From positions 744,001 to 808,000 of the forward strand of contig JBBELK010000024.1 in NCBI GenBank assembly GCA_037783545.1: a stretch of 64,000 nt of DNA, read 5' to 3'. A model generated the notes under the pieces. It had not been told where the DNA came from, did not search any database, and saw only the letters and a program-made list of their open reading frames with translations. The stretch is from Henricia sp. BOLD:AAB3569 (taxonomy: Eukaryota; Echinodermata; Asteroidea; Spinulosida; Echinasteridae). Made by a program: the position numbers and the translations under genes. Below, piece by piece: positions 36,035 through 49,190 of the stretch (its first letter is position 1; each line of letters begins with the position of its first letter).

Positions 36035-36550
36035 TAAATGCCTTTTTACACTACAACCTCTCAACCCGGGGCGAACTCCGAGACCGTTTCAACCCTGCAT
36101 TCAACCCTGCATCGTTTCACACTTGTTTCGGCCAAACCGGGTTTATCTCGCCCAGGGGCGAGTTCAACCCCGAGTTGAACGGGGAGGATTCACACTTGTG
36201 CAATTCAAACCCTGGGGCAAGTGGTATAATTGAGCATCGCTCGCATGCGTAAGTGCTGTCCCCCGCCGGAAATAGTTAACATTGTTCGAATTCATCATCG
36301 CTTTTCTGCCCTGTTTTTCTTTTTTGGTGATTGTGCCATTTGAAAAAGTGAATGACGGACAATGTAAAAAATAGCCTCTCATAACGGGAGCTCTGATCTT
36401 CACACATACAACAAGCATGATGTTCATGTGTACACCGGGTTGAAACCAATCTCGGAGTTGGCACGGGGTTGAATTTTCTCAAGTGTGAAACATCGGGTTT
36501 TTTTTAACCCCGCGCCAACCCAAAAATTTTTTAAGTGTGAAAAGGCCTTA
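36035..36550. mobile_element. ~515-bp DNA transposon-like element with TTTCACACTT boxes
   Basis: Imperfect inverted ends AAATGCCTTTTTACACT and AGTGTGAAAAGGCCTT. Inside, GTTTCACACTTG and CAAGTGTGAAAC boxes and CAACCCGGG / GGGTTGAA motifs repeat in both orientations. No transposase. Confidence 0.7.
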
Positions 36551-36796
36551 AGTCGAGTATGGAAGATACACAAAGTAGTGTGGGGCGGTTTTTACCACAT
36601 ACATGATGATGTAGAAAGCAACAGTTTAATTTACACAGAAATCCAACATGACCAAATTTCTACTTGGCAAGAAGTGAAGAGAAACAATACACAAGTAATA
36701 CACACATGTACAAAGTTAACAGAAATTGGTCTGGGTAATAGATGGATAGAAACAAACATAAATCCTGCAAGTTAAAGTTAGCTGCATGGTGGTTAA

Positions 36797-37222
36797 GGCC
36801 TGTTTAAAGTCAGCCTGACTTTGTTAAATAAAAGCCGGTATTTTCCAAAATGGCGGGTTCATGTCACTCAGGCGCTAGGTGTGAACCGAACGTTGGATTG
36901 AAAAAGGCAGACCAGACCCGGGTCTGATTTTCCGTTTTAAAATTCACCTTGGGTAGTATTGAACCTCGCAATTGCTGGGTTGAATGCTACAATTGTCAAG
37001 GTCATATGTGGTGTAAATGCTACCTAAATAGATTCCTTAGGGCAGACCTTTTGTAATGCAAAACAGCCCACGCATGCACTGTGTGCACATTCAGCAGTAA
37101 CCTTTGCGGTTGTTAAGGTGGACTGAACCCGAATCGAGACATTCTATAAACACGGCAAATTTCCAGATTCGCAGTCGCAATAAAAATGCCGGATCTTTGC
37201 CATTTTCAATGTAAACACAGCG
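36797..37222 (-). mobile_element. Repeat family H
   Basis: The reverse strand matches the last ~340 bp of the window (GCATTTTTATTGCGAC, GCATGCGTG, TGACCTTGACAATTG in the same order). Weak inverted ends GGCCTGTTTAAA and TGTAAACACAGC suggest a DNA element. Non-coding. Confidence 0.7.
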
Positions 37223-37449
37223 TTGGATGCATGTGAATTAAGACAATATTACATGAGTGGACCCATCACCTATAAAGGTTAATATCGGAATAAAATACCA
37301 AAGAAGTGAGAGAGTGTGTATTCCACAGCTTGATGTTATCAAGAAAACAAGTCCAATATGGGATTTTTACCAAATGATATAGGTATAATGTGCTTCCAAA
37401 ACTGTAAAAATCCCACGTGGATTTTAGAGAATGATTGCAGAAGCGCAAA

Positions 37450-38491
37450 GATTAATTGTGAGTGCAAAGACTCGTGTGAGCTGTGTGCGGTGCAAGAGTG
37501 TCACACAAACCAATACTATTCACTTACTCACTTCTTCTATAATGTTCTCAAATGGGTCAAGGTTTGCCGCACTTGTAACTACAATCACAAACAACAATGA
37601 ACAGAGATAAGATATTACAAAATACAAAAACTTCCTGTGTCATCACATGAACGCCAAATGCATTTTTACAGGATGGAGATTACAATAGTCTGTTGCTCCT
37701 GGTCTTGGTCTGGGTGTTTTTGCAATCCTCCTACATGTACATGTATAGACTTTTCATTTTTTAATGTAATGCTTTGAGATGCTTGGCGGCGGCAAACATA
37801 ATGGTCCCATGTGACCAGTTCGCTATGTTTGCGTCACTCTTATACCCAGCACGATGTGGCATAGGGACTCCCCCCTAACACCCCTATACCTCAACACACT
37901 CTTCCCTTTTGTTAACGCACCCCCCACACCCCCCCCCCCCCCCCCCCCTAAAAACTGAAAGGAATTCCTTTGGAATTCCTTGGATGTTTGAGACACAATG
38001 GGGGAACAATGGTAGGGGGAGTAGCCTCTGCAACATATCTTGCTGCATATGGTCACTCTTGAGCTAAAGTGCGCACGCTCAAAATGACGCAAACAATAGT
38101 GGACTGATCACATGGGAATATGTTTGCTGCCACCGAGCATTTCAAAAAGTCTCCAATTGAAGTGCCTGTCCCAAAACAAAGAAATACTCGTCCCCATATA
38201 AAAATGTCAGTGCCCCATTCAGTAACTAAAAATGTACCTCAAAATTAGTACGTCAATTTTTCTGACCATCCTACAAACATTTTTCTTGCATTTGACATCA
38301 GCACCATTTGATGAAACTTAGGTCCTGTCTTTCATCAATGTTAGTGCAGAGTGTGTGAAACACACCAGTAGGACCTAATTTATTTTCAAAAAAATGGTTT
38401 TGGATGTCAAATGCATCGAGAGAATGAAGAAAAAAATATATGACCACGGATTGCTAGAAAATACCCCAGTTGATAAAGTTCAATAACTCAC
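37450..38491. other. Diverged intron segment next to the exon fragment (copy 1)
   Basis: Aligns to 53810-54835 but with many substitutions and indels, unlike the near-identical 14.2 kb before it. Contains a C tract (about 37928-37949) that is shorter and interrupted in copy 2. Confidence 0.9.
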
Positions 38492-39578
38492 CTTGTTCGT
38501 CATCGAAGCTCGCCAAGGGAACTGGAGCAGGGCTGTTACGATTGGCTTCCACACTGCCACCCCTTGGTCCATCTACAGCCTGACTCGCCTTCCCTTTCTT
38601 CACGACACTCTCTTCAGGTTTGGTTTTCAATCGACTGCTGCCCAGGTTGGCGACACTCTGCACGAGGGACTCCATGGAAGAACTCAACTGGCTCGGGCTG
38701 AGGTCCTCCTCCGAAGCCAAGTCCATTCTGTGATCATTTGAAATATGATGGTACTCTGACGACATTTCCTCAAAAGGTTGAGAGAGCTGGAAGCTGTCAA
38801 TAGTGGAAACTGACTCAATACTAACTCGGCTGCCTGGAGTAAGCTTAGTATCAACGGCAGAATTATTTGTGACAGATTGTTGAACTTTGATGTTCTTTGA
38901 GTCTTTGATGGCTCTCTCGGTTTTACCCTTGTCACCCTGCTTGGACTCTGGTTGGGTGAGCCCTGTTATTGCCTCAAAACGACTTTCAGGCGTACGAGGT
39001 ACAGCCGACTTATTTGAATCAGATCTAGTCGTAATTTTGTGAGACAAGTCAGGACTGCTGTCGGAGCTGTACCCGAGATTGTCTGAAGATCTTGGCCTAC
39101 GGTATAGATGAGAAGTAAGATGCTGTGTGGATGCAGTGTCTTCGTCTGAGCTGCTCTCGTCTCGAGGTGGATGACGTGGGTCATTGATTTTACCCGGAAG
39201 ATTGAGACTTGTAGGCTTTGTGAGTTTGCCAGAACTCCCAAGGGTGTGATAGGAAGGAACGTCCTGCTTCTTCCTTGCTTCTGATGCAGGCATTTCGTTT
39301 GCAACAGCTTTACTTTTCAAAGCCAGGTCAGATTTAGCTCTTTCTCTTCGAGCTCTTCGTTTCGTACGTTGAGAAACTGCAAATTCCTTCAGGTCTCTGA
39401 GACGCTTCTGCAATGCTGGTGGAAGCTCAGAAATCCTTTTCTCAAAAGGTTTGTAATTTTTAAGGAACAAATCATCGGCTTCCTTATCCAGGACAGAATA
39501 CATATGCTCAAGCTCGGACAGAGCATCTTCGAAGTCGGCGCTGACTCTGTTGTCCTTGAGTTGCCGCCCTGGAGGTGA
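38492..39578 (-). pseudogene. Truncated duplicate of the large exon (C-terminal 361 codons, frame intact)
   Basis: Duplicate of the 3' end of the exon at 54836-59552, cut by the duplication junction at 39576-39578. It keeps the splice donor AAG|GTGAGT at 38492|38491 but has lost the exon's 5' part and acceptor. I counted 17 substitutions against the intact copy and no indels; four change the protein (N/S, P/S, T/K, L/P) and thirteen are silent. The frame has no stop. A cryptic acceptor TTCACCTCCAG|GG would start an exon at 39568 that is exactly 1,077 nt and phase 1-1, so it could be spliced in frame after the intact exon. Otherwise it is dead intronic sequence. Confidence 0.85.
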
Positions 39579-39715
39579 ATTAAATTGTAGAGATACATGT
39601 AGCGAAATATAAGCTAAACCTACAATATCAGAGACATTCGCTGCTTTACGATAGAAGAAAATATGTTACAGGCCTTATGTTGTTCTTTTTTTTTCAATAT
39701 GCCTTTGCTGTTCTC

Positions 39716-40070
39716 TTAAAGGAGCGAGACCACATCACATATTAAATGAGCCTCCCATTTTTTCCATGGGTGTTGAGATTTTGATACCATATCATGTGTC
39801 ATATTTTTCTCATTACCATTCTGAAATTTCACTTTCTCAATCCGTATATTTCCGGGGATATCGTCAAAAAACCACTGAAGTTAAGTCAACTAATTTATCC
39901 ACCACATAATGCAGTGCAGTGATGACATCAACGTTTTTTGTTTCCATATCCAAATTGAAGATTGCAAATTTCCTTTTCTTCCCATGGATAGTATTGTAAG
40001 GATGTATTTTATATGATTTTTAGGTTAGAACGAAAACCATTTTCTGGAAAAATCTGAACATCTCCTTTAA
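39716..40070 (-). mobile_element. TTAA-flanked element, family A (copy 2 of duplication)
   Basis: Duplicate of 23356-23710 at +16,360. Confidence 0.85.
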
Positions 40071-40096
40071 GCTGCCATTTATTATTTTTGTTTACT

Positions 40097-40555
40097 GGGG
40101 CCTTTTTCCAAATCTCGGCTTCATCTCAGTCTCCGGCTCCGTCTCCATTCCGCCATCTTGAAGCCGCAAACTTCGGCTTGGCTTCAGGCTTAATTTTGAG
40201 GCTTCGTTTTGGCCCAAATAAGGCTCCAAAACGAAGTCAACTAAAGAGGTGACTTCGGCCGGCTTCGTGACGTCATGAACTGGAAAATCACGTGACAGCA
40301 ACAAAAACTTTGTGAACTTTTGCAGGTTTGCTAAACTTTACCGCCGACAAAACTCGTCTGCTAGCGCTTAAAAAAAGCCGGTGAAAAAGAGTGGTAGGCT
40401 AGGCCCGACTAGTGTTCCAAACAGTTTTTGGTTTGGCTTCGCTAAAGTAAAGCCGGAGGCGTTTGGAGCCGGAGCCGCATGAAGCCGAAGCCTGGAGCCG
40501 CATGAAGCCGAAGCCTGGAGCCTGAAGACGGAGTCGAGATTTGGAAAAGGGCCCC
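40097..40555. mobile_element. Family T element (copy 2 of duplication)
   Basis: Duplicate of 23737-24195 at +16,360. Confidence 0.85.
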
Positions 40556-43500
40556 ATATCTAATCAAATTTATATGATATCCTCTTCCTGGAATTAATTT
40601 ACATAGAATATAAATGGAATGCAAACATCCTGAAATTATTCACCAGAAGCTCAAATATTTACATTTTCCACAATGCCTACTTTAATATTCTGCTCCCACA
40701 AGTGAACAGACTATCTGGCACTTTATAGCACACAACACAGCTGTCATTATCTTGTCCTATTAATGCTCAGGCAAGCAGAAATGATATGCAGAAGCAAGAA
40801 GTGGTAACAAACCTCATCATACTAAAGTGCATCGACATAAAAACCTGCTAGAATGCACTTTATTTTCCCAGGCAACTGTGAGCATGTCCCATCTAATGTG
40901 TGAAATGAACCATGCAAGCTTAAAGTGCCTAGACCCATGAGCATACTAACCCTGACACTAGTGGATATACTGGAATGTGTTCAGTAACCCATAAGTAATC
41001 AGACTAATAAGAAAGAACTATAACATATACATTCGAGGCATGGCTAGTGTCCCAAATAGTGAAATAGTGATTGGAACGGTGCCATTCACAATCAGCAGTT
41101 AATTTGATAGAACTGAGGGGACATAATTGAAAAGGGCTTCTGCATAAGGTCCATTTCATATGCAGCTTTAAAGACATCCGATTACCTTGCTATGTTTTTC
41201 CTTATTACTGCCCCCAATGCAAGATAAAAGTGCAGGCGCCCATGGCTTTTAAAGGATAAAAAACATGCAAGGGGAACGCTAAAGCTATATCAAAAATTGA
41301 AAGCACCGCAATCGGTCTCAGTATGGTTTCTTCAAACCTTTGAGAGACAGTAATTTAACAGATGGATATTGATTAAATTATTAATTTTTTTTTTTAAACC
41401 AAGGATTCCTCTAAAGTGCCGGTGTCACTGACTTTTAAGTTCTTACGCCTGCTGAAATATGTGATATGAGAAGATGAAAAAGAAGTGCTGTGCTTATGTG
41501 AGAAAAAAACATTTGATTCCATACAACATACTTTTTTTCTGAAAGTATTACTTTACCTATAGTTACAAGTATAAAATGCATCATAAAAATATAATATTAA
41601 AATTCTACTGGATGTAATTTGGTTAGTGTATTCATTTACCCCAGTCAGCATAGGTTTTCCTCATCGAATAAGAAAACCCTTGATTAAACATTCTCCATTA
41701 GTTGCAGTGAAGGACAGGCATGCAATTGTGTCATTACAAAAAATGAAGAGGAAAAATCTCTAACTTTGTGCAGTGTTTTTTAAATTGTCAATGGGACAGG
41801 TGAAAAAACAAAAAAGAGGAAATCAAAGTTCTCTGGGTCAGACCTGGGTTGAATGTGTGCAAAAGGTCAATTTACTCAAAACTAATTATGACAAGTTGAT
41901 GTCAAAAGAATCCCACCTACCTATAAATAGCTCCATTGTCTGGATACCGTACTACGTGTCTTGTCTGGATACTACATGGAATTCTTCAGAAACCAAGAAA
42001 TCAAAATGTTCCTTGTCACAGTTGCAAACTCAATTCAGAAGGGATGAAGTTATACCTTGACGAAGATAACAGGTTTACAAATATCACAGAGGCTCAGATG
42101 CAACTTGAAGTGGCGAGGTATTTACATGTTTGCATTCTCCTGTGATCTTGATAAGATATCTTTGATGTTTCAAAATGGCAGAAGTTCCTGTCAATCAAGA
42201 TTGTACATGTAGTAACAGCTTGCTTGTGAAACATCGGCAAGAATTTTCATCAACATCCATGTCAAAGATTATTAGGTTCTCAACTTGGGTATGCAGGAGA
42301 ACTTTTAATCCTCAAAGTTGTGTGGTTGGAACAAGCTGAAATCATACCTCCTTGTGCAAGATTCTTAAGAAGTCTGGAAAATGTCTTATAGTTTTACCAT
42401 AACTAGCAGAAGTTGCTTGAAGACACTGCAGGCATCTACAAGTAGTTCAACTCTTGCTTCAGCCGAAAAGCACTCTCCAAATTATTTGTATTATGCTTCA
42501 AATACCTTTTGGGATAATATGACATAAAGTCCAAGTAGCGAGGGCAAGTGACAGAAGTAAAAACTATGTAGCAATGATTCACATACACCGGATGATCCAT
42601 AATTTGAGTGTGAACTCTCCCTGTCGGCTATAAGACAAGATCACACCCTTGAAGAAAGACTTGGGGCTTAAGTTATAACACTTAAAGACATGTAAATTAA
42701 CACTACTTCCGAGAAACTGTAGCTTGCCAACAATGATCACGATCATCCATTTTGATTTTGTGTCCACAATTCCCCCCAAAAGTGTTACAGTTTCCAAAGA
42801 TGGATTATGTAAAGTAATTTCTTTCAGCATATACATGTAGTTGTCATTTTTGCAACTGGCTATTTTTATTTTTACAAATTTGGCTATATTCCTGAGATAT
42901 TAGCAAGAACAAAAACTATTTAGTGCTTATAAAAAGAGTGTGTGGCTGCACAAAAAGTTGGCAATTTTGTTTTTAAATTAGCTAACTTGAACCTTGATAA
43001 TGGTAATTTAATTGCCTTTTATAATGGATTTTGGGAATTTAAGTTTTAAAAAATGAATGTAGAAATACACACAGAAAATGCACAAAATAAATGTTCCTAT
43101 AACACTTGTGAATTAGCATTGATGTTCAAACAGGAAACAAACAAATAAGATACATTCAAGTACATGTAATCGCAAACACTCAAGGAAAAATGTGTTGATG
43201 CCAAACAGGGAAACATTCCCAAGAGAAGTATGTAGCAGGGAAATGTTCTCCAAAGGGAAATATGTAATTACAACCTTTAATATGACTCCCTGGTGCCTAT
43301 GCTGCACCAGCCGAGATAAGTGTTTAGATAGCAACACAGCTGTACAAAGCAGTGTCTAAATTGATTAGATTCAGTTATGCTCTAATGCAAGATACATGTA
43401 GATGAAGTCTTGATGAGACACTCCTGGGTCCAAAACCAAACGCACGAATCTGGATGCTGGTACTTGATTGCTTGAGAGTCTATGAGGTTTATATGCAACT

Positions 43501-45432
43501 CCTTTTCCGATTGGTCCAATTGAGGCTATTGTTTAAGTCGTCTTGGCAAAATTTGCATATCTCCATTTATCACACAAATGTATACATGGTAATTTGTGCT
43601 TCACCTGGAAATCATTCAACATTGATGTTCAACAAAATGGATCATGCCATATGGCCTGTCAATCTTGATATATTGTGAGGAACGATTCTCACACTAAAAA
43701 TACACATGTTGTACAACACACTGCATGCAGTAAATTTCAGAGATGACAAGGTCCAACCAACAAAAGCTGCGTGGGAGACTGTAGAAAAGTTGAAGGTACA
43801 AACTTCACTTCAAGAAATGTAGCAAGGCGCTGCAAGTTCCTTGCGGATGACCTTCTCCCAGTTAAAGAATTCAAATCCAATTTTTAGTTACAGAACAAGC
43901 AATTATGAGTGACCGGTAACTGTGAGGCGTATGACTTGCTGGGATGACTTGGTAGTACAATCTGCAAGCTTTACTTGTCCAAAATAGTCAACATAAGATG
44001 ATTTTACCAACACGATTAATGATTCTCTGTCCAGCAATGCTTTCTACAATTCAACTGATCAAAACTGCAATTGGCTAAGGGAGACCCAATATGCACTCAA
44101 TCCAATCCTCATACAGGGCATGAAATCCCCCAAGAAACGAATGCGATAGATTAGCTGTCTGCACGTCTTCACAGTAAGCTATCACTAGTAGAATCTCCAT
44201 AATGTACTTTGGTTTTCAATCTACTCCTTTGGGGTCAACTCTTTAATTTCATTTTCAGAGGACAGTGGCTGCTTCCTAGCATGGGAATCAAAAGAGTTGC
44301 CCCTTGGCATCGAGAGCAAAATTGTGGTGCATCTGATATGAAATGTCTTACAGATCTTCGGGTGATATCGTGTATGGTTCAATTCTGTCTCAGACGGTTG
44401 TCAAATACATAACCAGGGGCAGGTTGCATAACGGAAGTATGAATACAGGTCTAAGCAAATTTGTTCATTTTTGAATTTTGTCAGAAATTTAGTAATTCCA
44501 AACTAAATTTGCAATAAAAATATACAAACAAAATATGATTTAAAAAGAAAGAACAAAATGAAAATGAAACATAAACAACAGAAATAAACCCCCAAAAAAA
44601 ACTTCCTCATGCAACATAAACAATGTTTATTTTCATGCAAAAAGTGAAAAAAAAGGCCACAAATGTAACTGGGTAAATATCAAAAAGATATCAAGTTGAC
44701 CAATAATTATTTTGCAATTAATGCATTATCTACTTACAAGAATGCTGATTTGGTAACGGATGATGCTCACTGCGTAATACGAAGTGAAAGTTCTCAAGAT
44801 TGCAGGTAGTCTAATTTAGTGCTAAACAAAAATGATACTGTTATTGGTATTGGTTCAAAACGCAAATAATACTCAGATATAGATCAGTAACGTGTATGAA
44901 CACCTCTTGTGGTAAGGCTTACTGCACCAGCCTCTGTAAGAGCCGCTGAGGCAGGGTGCGCCACTCTGCCTGAGGTGCTCCCCAAGAACCCGCATTTATA
45001 GGGCTGTTTTTGAGATTTGTGGCAGGTTTAATCAGGATAAAACCCCCCAAAAAATGGGTTTTCTAGAAGCCCTATAGGATTTACCCAGAAACAGGAAATG
45101 TCACATTTCATTGCTGTGGGAATCACTTTGTTGAAACAGGTCCTCTTGCTATGGGCCTAGGGGAAATCACTGAAGCAGAACAGTCTTGAATGTTATTCTA
45201 AAGTGATTGGTTGATCGGTGCCTTGTTATCCACAAGTTCACTGTATTCAACAAACTTCTGTTCTGATCAAGAATTTATATTTTAAGAAAATGTGGGTTTT
45301 TTTTATTTTTAGAGTATAGTCTATTAGGCACCTTATAATCACCATAGAAATGAAACTAAATGTACGAGGAGAGAAAAACATATCCTTCCCTATTTGGTTA
45401 TAAATCCCACAAAAGTTTCTGTTCAACAATTT
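40556..45432. other. Non-coding, probable intron DNA (copy 2)
   Basis: Duplicate of 24196-29072. Confidence 0.4.
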
Positions 45433-45557
45433 ACAAAAGTGTTCACTATGAAAGTGTTAATTCAACACTTTAAATGCTGAATTCAACACTTTCAATTCAA
45501 AGTGACCAAACTAAAGTGTCTGATTTAACACTGTACGGTAGTGTTTTTTTTAGTGTA
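45433..45557. repeat. AAGTGTT / AACACTT box cluster (copy 2)
   Basis: Duplicate of 29073-29197. Confidence 0.6.
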
Positions 45558-45826
45558 TACTAATTAAGCTAAAGAAAACAAAAATGATTGCTAACTAATA
45601 ATATTTCTCAACTACCGGTAGTTATTTTATATATTCACAATTATAATTCAAATCTTGAGTTGTCATGAATACGTATAATAGGCAGTGAAAAATGCTGGGT
45701 TTGTCAATATTTTGCTTTAACATTTTGTTTACAATGCAGCAACCTAAGAGTTTCAACAAACTGCAAATACAAATCTAGAAAATTTCAAAATTTAACATCA
45801 ACATCAGAAACAGTACTGATAACTGA

Positions 45827-46242
45827 GTCTTTCCACAGTAAAGGGGGCATTTTGGCAACACAGACCATTTTTTCCAGAAAATACCTTTGTCTGGTCTGAA
45901 AATAAAAGAAATAAGTTTCAGTTGTTTTGAAGAGATAACTTAGGCCCAAAAAGGGTTAAAAATAGTGTGACAACATGCCTTTCTAAAAACCCTGTGTACA
46001 AATTTCCAATATATGCTCATAACCGGGACGGCCTAAAATGTGTCCATCCCAGGTACAAATGTAAATTGGAAATTTGTGCACAGGGTTTTTAGAAAGCATG
46101 TTGTCACACTATTTGTAACTCTTTTTTTGGCCGAAGTTATCTCTTCAGAACAACTTATTTCTTTTATTTTGAGACCAGACAAAGGTATTTCCTCGAAAAT
46201 ATGGTATTTGTTGCCAAAATGCCCCCTTTACTATGGAAAGAC
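45827..46242. mobile_element. 416-bp foldback element (copy 2)
   Basis: Duplicate of 29467-29882. Confidence 0.88.
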
Positions 46243-47200
46243 CCAACTACAATTGTATAAAAATGTACAAAATTCATGCATTAACTGATCTATTACCAAA
46301 TTGTACTTTTAAGTCTTTCATCAAAGTCAAATAAAATCAGGTCCAAGTTAATTTTAAATTCCCAAAATAATCTAAATCTCCCATATTGTCTACATTTGAA
46401 TAATACAACCTTCATTTCCTAAATCAATAGTAGCACCATTACTTATCAAACAGAGCTTTTCTCCCTACACTAAATGCGTTTTTGCACCACGCAAAGGGAA
46501 TTCATGCTAAATGTACAGACGGCAGTTTCACTAGTGTTTTCTAAAACATTTTTGTCTTGGATAAATATAATGAAGAATACAATGGTTACATTAAAATGAT
46601 ATAGAGAGTCAACTAAAAATATGTTTGCATAGATACCGTTATCAATACATGTATAATTAAACCTAACAACCCTTTTCTTGTATTATAGAATTAAAAAAGT
46701 ATGTTTCACTTAATGTAAAACTGAATACATGTCAATACCAAAAATATAAAATATAGTGCTATAAGTGCATGTGGAATGCATCATTTCCACTTTACAGTAA
46801 ACCTAAATAGCGCCCTCTTGTGCTAAAAACATGCAAACAACTTTTAGCCAATCCCTTTTAACTTTCAAGTGTACAAGAATTACAACATTCCTTTTTTGGG
46901 TTAAAATATTGTAAATTTGTTACAATAGTAAACTAAATTATATTTGACAATCTTAAGATACACATGTAAAAAACGAGGTTTTTTTTGTAAACATTAAGAC
47001 AACACAAACACCCTTCACATAAGAGGTAAAAACTAAACCATAAAAGTGGTATGAAATGAATGGAGTTGGTCTTGTGTACATCGAGTTGCTCCATAAAGAA
47101 CATTTGTAAAATGGTGACGGTACTTTTGCTACACTCACATTTTACTTGTAAAAATTACTTATTGAAGGACAATTTTAAAGTGCAATATATACTGAAAATA

Positions 47201-47295
47201 ATGATTGGTCCCTTGTTTTCTTAAGAGTTTTTTAATTCAGTGATTGGTCCACTTCTCATCATGTGACCAAAGATAAACATTTTGATTGGTCCACA
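47201..47295. promoter_or_regulatory. Three TGATTGGTCC boxes (copy 2)
   Basis: Duplicate of 30841-30935. Confidence 0.3.
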
Positions 47296-47357
47296 ATTAT
47301 ACCCTGCAAATGAAGGGGCATTTAACATTAAGGCACCACCAAAAGTTTGTTGACCTA

Positions 47358-47466
47358 GGCCTTTTTCCAAATCTCGACTTGGGCTCAGGCTCTGGCTACG
47401 GCTCCATGTGGTTTACATGGAGCCGGAGCCGGAGCCTGAGCCCAAGTCGAGATTTGGAAAAAGGCC
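47358..47466. mobile_element. 109-bp hairpin, family T (copy 2)
   Basis: Duplicate of 30998-31106. Confidence 0.9.
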
Positions 47467-47895
47467 CAAGATCATGATAAAATATAATGGCCTGGACATG
47501 CACATTGTATTTAAAAGATGAACTGCCAAGTTTTAATCGACAACGTGATGAAAAGCAAAATTGATGTTTCAGCAAAAACTTCTCACGTTTCGAGAGAGAA
47601 CTTTCACAGAAAAACAATTCGACCAGCAGATGCAAAGTTTTGATGACAGACACAAAGCAAATATGCATATTGCCTGCATTCAAGATGGGTTTAATCTACA
47701 GTGCCCTTTATGTGACGTCACTGACACCATTTTCCATTGTGGCTATGTCCCTTGGGAAGCACCTTAGTCTTATGAAAAAATTAGAACATTTTATCACGTT
47801 TTAGTTGTACAAACTACATGTGTATCCCATGGCAGCTTTTGTATGCCTACTACAGTATGAATGATTAACGACAAAGATATACCCAAGGTACCTTG

Positions 47896-48254
47896 CAATT
47901 CGGGCGTTTCACGATAAGAGCATCACCAAGCGTTTCTGCCGGAGAGGGCATTTTAATGACAGAGCGGTCCACATCGGTGTATTCGTTCACTGCACAAACA
48001 TATCGGATTTTATTTGAAAACAAATACCCGATTTAGAGGTTGAAGGTTTTTTTAGGAAGCCTGGATTATTTAAACACGGTTAACATCATTTGCGAAGAAA
48101 AATGTTAAATCTATGCTCTTTTCTTGAGAATAAACAACATAATAATATGCTTTTTCACACGTCTAGCAATGATCGTGTCGACCACGCGCACATCGAATGT
48201 AGCCTTTCTACGTCAAACGCTTGGTTGCACCTTTAATGTGAAACGCCCGAATTG
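47896..48254. mobile_element. 359-bp MITE (copy 2)
   Basis: Duplicate of 31536-31894. Confidence 0.88.
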
Positions 48255-48707
48255 TTTTTCCAAAAACATGTTTTTAACTTCTGTAGAACAAAATATATTT
48301 TAGAAAATCTATCTGGAAATATTGGTTTGGTCTTTTCGTATTTCAAGCTACAACTTTAGCGGGCAAAATTAAGTCATAAAGTCTGGTACATGTATTTCAT
48401 TTTTAACAGGAAAACCTTTTTTAATTGTCTACATCTAAATTGATAGTTAAATTTTTACATCCAAATAAAAGGTACTGTATTTAAAACTTTTAATCTAGTT
48501 CATTTGATTTCAGAAAAGAACGGGCTTTTTTTAGATGCTGACTGGGCCAGCCGAGAGTCGCTTAGACGTCAGTCGAATCAATCCAAGATAGGAGGTGTAG
48601 GATACCCGCAAAGGCACGGTTGGGTCTGTTCTCTGTATTGAGAGCACATAGGGGGAAGGTAAAATGCAATATGTTAATATCCTGTCACCAAATTAATTGT
48701 TTCACTT

Positions 48708-48850
48708 TTAAAGGAGCTTGTTAAGATTTTTCCAGAAAATGGATTTCGTTCTGACCTAACAATAATGTAAAATACATGTACCTCCCCAAAATAATATGAG
48801 AAGAAAACAGAAATCAGTGAAGTGAAACATTCTTTAAACACTGCACTTCG
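48708..48850 (+). mobile_element. Family A fragment (copy 2)
   Basis: Duplicate of 32348-32490. Confidence 0.65.
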
Positions 48851-49190
48851 GTATGGCATAACTTCGCCAGATGGTCAGTATGCTATGGTGTGTAGAGGAA
48901 TTTCTCGCTTTTTTTTAAAAATTGCTTGGTACATATTAGGGGTTAGCATTATATAGCAATGCATACAGTATATTCACCAACTTTAATGTTAGCTACATGT
49001 ATTGTCTGCATGTTTCCGAAGCATAAGTTTAATACATGTATGTATAAAAAGCAAGCAAAGCACTTGTGTTTTGATGTTACTGATTAGTTTTACAATGTGT
49101 GGATATACCCACATTACTTATAACTAATTTGATTGCACAATTTTTTTTTTGGCAAACTTTTGGTGGCACCTTTTAATGTCAAATGCATAT

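Larger units (their letters stand above)
23216..39575 (+). repeat. Tandem segmental duplication, copy 1 (16,360 bp)
   Basis: Every position from 23216 to about 37449 reappears 16,360 bp downstream. By eye I noticed only two substitutions (28191 A/G and 36456 A/G). From 37450 the copies differ by indels and substitutions. Copy 1 ends inside a coding exon. The bases TGA are shared at the left edge (23216-23218), the junction (39576-39578) and the right edge (55920-55922). Confidence 0.97.

Noticed and set aside
38454-39503. 349-codon frame starting at Met as an independent gene
   Set aside because: It is the C-terminal end of the larger exon repeated by the duplication. The Met is internal to that protein and the frame continues upstream to the junction.
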